From assembly GCA_030612965.1 (NCBI GenBank), contig JAUWMW010000097.1, positions 1 to 8,109 on the forward strand: a stretch of DNA of 8,109 bases, in the 5' to 3' direction. The position numbers were made by a program, and so were the translations under genes. This DNA comes from a bacterium (GTDB lineage: Bacteria; Zixibacteria; MSB-5A5; GN15; FEB-12). Of this stretch, positions 5,635-8,109 are shown one piece after another (the stretch's first letter is position 1; every line of letters starts with the position of its first letter). The notes under the pieces were generated by a model. That model was not told where the DNA came from. It searched no databases and worked only from the letters and a program-made list of their open reading frames with translations.

Positions 5635-6859
5635 TCTTGTGCTCCGCCTTCAACCTGTTAAACAACTTGCATGCCTCCGCGTTGTTCAGAATAATCACCT
5701 GAGTACCCTGTTTGGTGTAAGGGTTGTACACGAATTGGACCGGAACTTTCTGGGGAAACCCAAGACCGCCCTTGCCGTATGTTCCGCTCCCAATTACAAT
5801 GATATCCGCCTTTTGCTTGTTGAAGAAGTCCTGATCACGCAGGCTGAAATGATGTTTCTTGTCGACCAGACGAAACGAACCGTCCGGGAAGATCATCACA
5901 TCGAAGAAGATGATGGGGATCCCTTCGTACACAGTCAGACCGTATTGATTATGCACGATGCCGTCCGAGCGATAGATGACATATGATACCGATTGCGCGA
6001 TGAGCGCCAGGACAAGAATAGCAACGAGACCGTTTCTGACCCACCTGAGTTGACTGACATGAATGAGCAGAAAGACAATCACAAAGCCACTGACGCTGAA
6101 GACAACAACGAGCAACGCATACGGCGAGTCGCTCAACAGAGAACCGAACCCAAGCAGTAGCAGCGCGAAGATTACCATCAGCACGAGTAGACTGGGTGGA
6201 TGAGCGAAGTAGCTGTGCAGCTTTCGGTGACGTATCCGTTTCCACTCTGCTCGCAGGTCCGTGCTCGTGCTCGTCACCAGGTAGAGCATGACTATTCCCG
6301 TTAAGGTTCCCCACAAATCTTTGGCGATATCACCCATGTCGAATACGCGGCTGCTCATGTACATCTGAAAGATCTCGTCAAAAGTCGAGAACAGCAAAGC
6401 GGAAATATAAGTGATCAGCATGATCCGCGCGGCTGGGATTCCACGGGGCGCGAGATCACGGTACATCATGAAAGCGAGGAGGCCATAGGCGATATAGTGC
6501 CAGTTCTGCTGCAAGTCATAAAAATTGTGACTGAAGTAGTAGTCGGCGATCTGCTGAGACAGAGCGATCATCAAGACGGCGACGACACCGGCCACAATCC
6601 ACATCCGGGTGATATACCTGCGCAGCAGGATTGCCGCCATGAACGCGAAGATCACGGCCGCAACCGGAACAAACGGGACCTCAAATCCGACAACCTCAAA
6701 GGTTGAACCGGAGAATACGGATATCGCCTCCACCAGGTAGTTCTGCAGCAGAATGAAAGGCGTAGCAATTAACAGCATGCTATATGCTATCACATGCAGT
6801 CGCGAGGAGTATATACCCCTCAGGGGCGACCGGCCTCTTGGATCACACTTGAGGGACAC
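5603..6859 (-). CDS. VanZ-like membrane protein with C-terminal Mth938-like (DUF498) domain
   Basis: The protein has 418 residues. The first 300 contain about nine hydrophobic segments, near 22-42, 60-80, 86-105, 119-133, 143-160, 182-197, 222-243, 246-267 and 276-297. Segments 4 to 6 match VanZ-type proteins: NWHYIAYGLLAF (H121), STFDEIFQMYMSSR (D161, E162, Q165, R171), then D177 and DLWGTLTGIVMLY. After the last segment, residues 300-418 look soluble and match the Mth938/NDUFAF3-like fold: FFDVMIFPDGSFR, ADIIVIGSGTYGKGGL, NNAEACKLFNRLKAEHKNV and a terminal HNTC. Neither domain's biochemical role is settled. VanZ relatives are linked with glycopeptide (teicoplanin) resistance, and Mth938 proteins with assembly roles in mitochondria. 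The start is uncertain: GTG at 6859 is the first codon after an in-frame stop, but no clear Shine-Dalgarno site precedes it. GTG at residue 23 or ATG at residue 28 are alternatives. It overlaps the TPR gene by 32 bases. Confidence 0.8.
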   Translation of the reverse strand: MSLKCDPRGRSPLRGIYSSRLHVIAYSMLLIATPFILLQNYLVEAISVFSGSTFEVVGFEVPFVPVAAVIFAFMAAILLRRYITRMWIVAGVVAVLMIALSQQIADYYFSHNFYDLQQNWHYIAYGLLAFMMYRDLAPRGIPAARIMLITYISALLFSTFDEIFQMYMSSRVFDMGDIAKDLWGTLTGIVMLYLVTSTSTDLRAEWKRIRHRKLHSYFAHPPSLLVLMVIFALLLLGFGSLLSDSPYALLVVVFSVSGFVIVFLLIHVSQLRWVRNGLVAILVLALIAQSVSYVIYRSDGIVHNQYGLTVYEGIPIIFFDVMIFPDGSFRLVDKKHHFSLRDQDFFNKQKADIIVIGSGTYGKGGLGFPQKVPVQFVYNPYTKQGTQVIILNNAEACKLFNRLKAEHKNVIFILHNTC

Positions 6860-6913
6860 CGCGCTGCAACCAAATGTGAGATGGCGGAATCATAGTGCTG
6901 GTGCATCGCGGCC

Positions 6914-6996
6914 CGCGACCCAAGCGACTAGACAGAGATGCTCGCCCCGTGTCGACGAGCGGCAGCGCTCTGTTGCCTCGCCTAGTTGGGATCGCG
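6914..6996 (-). other. Long imperfect stem-loop between the dockerin and VanZ-like genes
   Basis: The arms nest in order: CGCGA (6914-6918) with TCGCG (6992-6996), CCCAA (6919-6923) with TTGGG (6986-6990), CTAG (6928-6931) with CTAG (6982-6985), ACAGAG (6932-6937) with CTCTGT (6968-6973), and GCTCG (6940-6944) with CGAGC (6956-6960). Bulges of 1 to 8 bases separate them. It would lie in the leader of the VanZ-like gene, or just after the dockerin stop if the genes are co-transcribed. There is no T-tract. It could be a structured RNA, a 3' stabiliser or a decayed palindromic element. It matches no riboswitch or tRNA that I recognise. Confidence 0.45.
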
Positions 6997-7018
6997 CAGC
7001 TAAATGCTGAATTATCCT

Positions 7019-7948
7019 CTACTTACAATACGGTGCCGGGCCGTTTGTAAACATCCAATCGACAAAGAACACCAAGTCAGCGATGTCCACAATGCCGTCG
7101 CAGTTCAAATCACCGCGCGCCACATCGCAGGGGTCTACCTGCAACTCGGTCACCGTGATGGTTACAGTCTTGTCGACTATCTCGCTTTCAGCGTCGGTGG
7201 CGCGCAGGACTAAAGCGTACTCGCCAACGTCATTGAAACCGGGCACCCAGTAGAAGGTCCAGGGGTTGCTGCCACTGAGATTTGGTTCGTTGTCATAAGG
7301 AGCCGGTCCTGTCAGTGAGACGATCTCAAGGTCAAACGGCTGCGCCACGCCTACAACCTGTATGTCGAAAGTGATGACATGAGTTGCCATGCCGGTGATA
7401 CTGCTCTGACAGACTATCTCAGTGCCACCTTCCAGGATAACCACGGCCGTCGGCGCGTGAACAGGACCGCCATCAGGATCAGGGGGACTGGCACTAAGCA
7501 CGCAACCCGGCGGGTAGTTAGGGATAGGCAAGAACGATATCATATCGCCAACCTGACCTCCGGAGAACCAAAACTCTGCGATCACTCCATCTCCGGCCGG
7601 GATCTCATCAGCAAAACTGATCAGACCGGCACAAGTCGAATCCGGATTGCCGCCGTAATCACCGCTTGAAAATCCAAGGAAAAGTGTAAACATGGTTGTG
7701 CCGTAGGTCCGGTCAGCCCGTGTGATGGAGTCGGGCATAATTGGTCCGCCGCTTGTAATGAAGAAGAATGGGAACCCTATCGACCCCAAAGGATTGTCGT
7801 TGGAGTAATACAGCGGCACCTTGAAAATACCGTCATACACATAAAAGGCACTCTGTTGACCGATCCAGAGACTGTCTGGTTCGGCAAGGGCTGTCCCAGC
7901 CACAAGTATCAACAGGATCAGTGCCGTCAAAAGAGTCTTCTTGACCAT
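7019..7948 (-). CDS. Secreted protein with cohesin-like N-domain, Ig-like domain and C-terminal dockerin
   Basis: The protein has 309 residues from ATG at 7948. Residues 1-22 are a classical signal peptide (MVKK, then a leucine-rich core, ending TALA before EPDS), so the product is exported. Residues 25-175 resemble the beta-sandwich, cohesin/carbohydrate-module type domain common in secreted proteins of related phyla: LWIGQQSAFYVYDGIFKVPL and GDGVIAEFWFSGG. Residues 186-268 look like an Ig or cadherin-type domain (WTFYWVPGFNDVGEYALVLR). The tail at 273-309 holds one dockerin calcium loop, D280-x-N282-x-D284-G-x-V-D288-x-x-D291, then a helix and GPAPYC. Classical type-I dockerins carry two loops, so this is a half-dockerin. 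Cysteines 180, 274, 283 and 308 may form disulfides. A GTG five codons upstream (7963) is in frame, but GGAGG at 7961-7957 sits 8 bases before the ATG, which decides the start. A paralogous tail survives as a remnant at 3072-3149. The ligand and function are unknown. Confidence 0.85.
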   Translation of the reverse strand: MVKKTLLTALILLILVAGTALAEPDSLWIGQQSAFYVYDGIFKVPLYYSNDNPLGSIGFPFFFITSGGPIMPDSITRADRTYGTTMFTLFLGFSSGDYGGNPDSTCAGLISFADEIPAGDGVIAEFWFSGGQVGDMISFLPIPNYPPGCVLSASPPDPDGGPVHAPTAVVILEGGTEIVCQSSITGMATHVITFDIQVVGVAQPFDLEIVSLTGPAPYDNEPNLSGSNPWTFYWVPGFNDVGEYALVLRATDAESEIVDKTVTITVTELQVDPCDVARGDLNCDGIVDIADLVFFVDWMFTNGPAPYCK

Positions 7949-7955
7949 GGTGAGG

Positions 7956-7961
7956 TCCTCC
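7956..7961 (-). promoter_or_regulatory. Ribosome binding site fixing the dockerin-gene start
   Basis: The minus strand reads GGAGGA here. With ATG at 7948 the spacing is about 8 bases from GGAGG. The alternative GTG at 7963 would lie upstream of, and partly overlap, the site. Confidence 0.75.
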
Positions 7962-7998
7962 ACGATTTGCGTGTAAGTATTCGACCGCGCTTAGTCTC

Positions 7999-8026
7999 AA
8001 TATAGTCACAGCGGCTGCTTAAGCAA
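7999..8026 (-). promoter_or_regulatory. Candidate promoter of the dockerin gene
   Basis: On the minus strand TTGCTT (8026-8021) and TATATT (8004-7999) are separated by 16 bases, the same -35 word and spacing as the nfnAB candidate. A palindrome GCTTAAGC (8017-8024) overlaps the -35 box and could be an operator. The predicted start near 7992 gives a leader of about 44 bases. Confidence 0.5.
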
Positions 8027-8047
8027 GCCAAAATCGGCCTTTGAGGC

Positions 8048-8072
8048 GGTGATTGCTGCTGAGATGATCACC
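8048..8072. other. Small hairpin at the right edge
   Basis: GGTGAT (8048-8053) and ATCACC (8067-8072) can form a 6-bp stem around 13 bases. No T-tract follows on either strand. It may lie at the end of a gene beyond the window. The rest of 8027-8109 shows nothing I can name. Confidence 0.25.
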
Positions 8073-8109
8073 CGGTGCGACGGGCGCTACCCAGATATAT
8101 CGCGCTTAT

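Noticed and set aside
5591..5986. 131-codon plus-strand frame
   Set aside because: It is antisense to the Mth938-like part of the membrane protein, which has clear family motifs.
5949..6314. 121-codon minus-strand frame inside the VanZ-like gene
   Set aside because: It is an alternative frame of a hydrophobic coding region with arginine- and serine-rich shadow composition.
6914..6996. Stem-loop as a tRNA or known riboswitch
   Set aside because: There is no T-loop GTTC motif, no acceptor/anticodon layout and no conserved core of a riboswitch class I know.
6753..7010. 85-codon plus-strand frame spanning the dockerin/VanZ gap
   Set aside because: It overlaps the N-terminal coding region and the stem-loop, and has no ribosome site or family resemblance.
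6988..7026. Independent promoter for the VanZ-like gene (GATAAT near 7012-7017 on the minus strand)
   Set aside because: No acceptable -35 box lies at the right distance inside the dockerin gene's end.
7949..7963. GTG at 7963 as start of the dockerin gene
   Set aside because: The GGAGG site lies within those first codons and is correctly spaced for ATG at 7948, which also gives a standard signal peptide.
1..8109. CRISPR array, insertion sequence, toxin-antitoxin or phage-defence module
   Set aside because: No regularly spaced repeats, transposase, nuclease or paired small genes are present on either strand.

Overview
The window looks like a chromosomal segment of an uncultivated or anaerobic bacterium of the FCB group, most likely candidate phylum Zixibacteria or a relative. 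This is an inference. It rests on a secreted protein ending in a single dockerin-like calcium loop followed by DLVFFVDWMFTNGPAPYC, a tail I associate with Zixibacteria and related lineages, on a second decayed copy of the same tail elsewhere in the window, and on intergenic DNA packed with short palindromes. There are no rRNA or tRNA genes, no CRISPR array and no transposase.

Left part (1-2870). Positions 1-448 contain no credible gene but hold at least six short hairpins, including two near-identical 29-base repeats in the same orientation exactly 400 bases apart. Next comes a two-gene minus-strand operon, nfnA (2813-1932) then nfnB (1873-449). It encodes the NADH-dependent ferredoxin:NADP+ oxidoreductase, a flavin-based electron-bifurcating enzyme that balances the NADH, NADPH and ferredoxin pools. 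A plausible promoter lies at 2843-2870.

Middle (2814-4640). A 483-base divergent spacer separates nfnA from a plus-strand ornithine aminotransferase gene. The spacer holds three things: the nfnA promoter, a degenerate dockerin C-terminus with no start or body (about 3072-3149), and a very good sigma70-type promoter (TTGAAT, 17 bases, TATAAT) overlapped by repeated CCAATTGT words and a dyad that could be an operator. The aminotransferase gene ends in a strong intrinsic terminator (4606-4637).

Right part (4675-8109). Three minus-strand genes run leftward: a secreted dockerin-tailed protein (7948-7019), a polytopic membrane protein (6859-5603), and a membrane-anchored TPR protein (5634-4675) whose start overlaps the previous gene by 32 bases. 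The polytopic protein appears to fuse a VanZ-like membrane domain to a soluble Mth938-like (DUF498/NDUFAF3-type) domain. That fusion is the most unusual protein in the window. The 159-base gap between the dockerin gene and the VanZ-like gene can fold into a long imperfect stem-loop (6914-6996).

The nfn genes form one redox module and the aminotransferase serves amino-acid metabolism. The membrane-protein/TPR pair probably acts together, but its role is unknown. I see no complete defence, secretion or mobile system.
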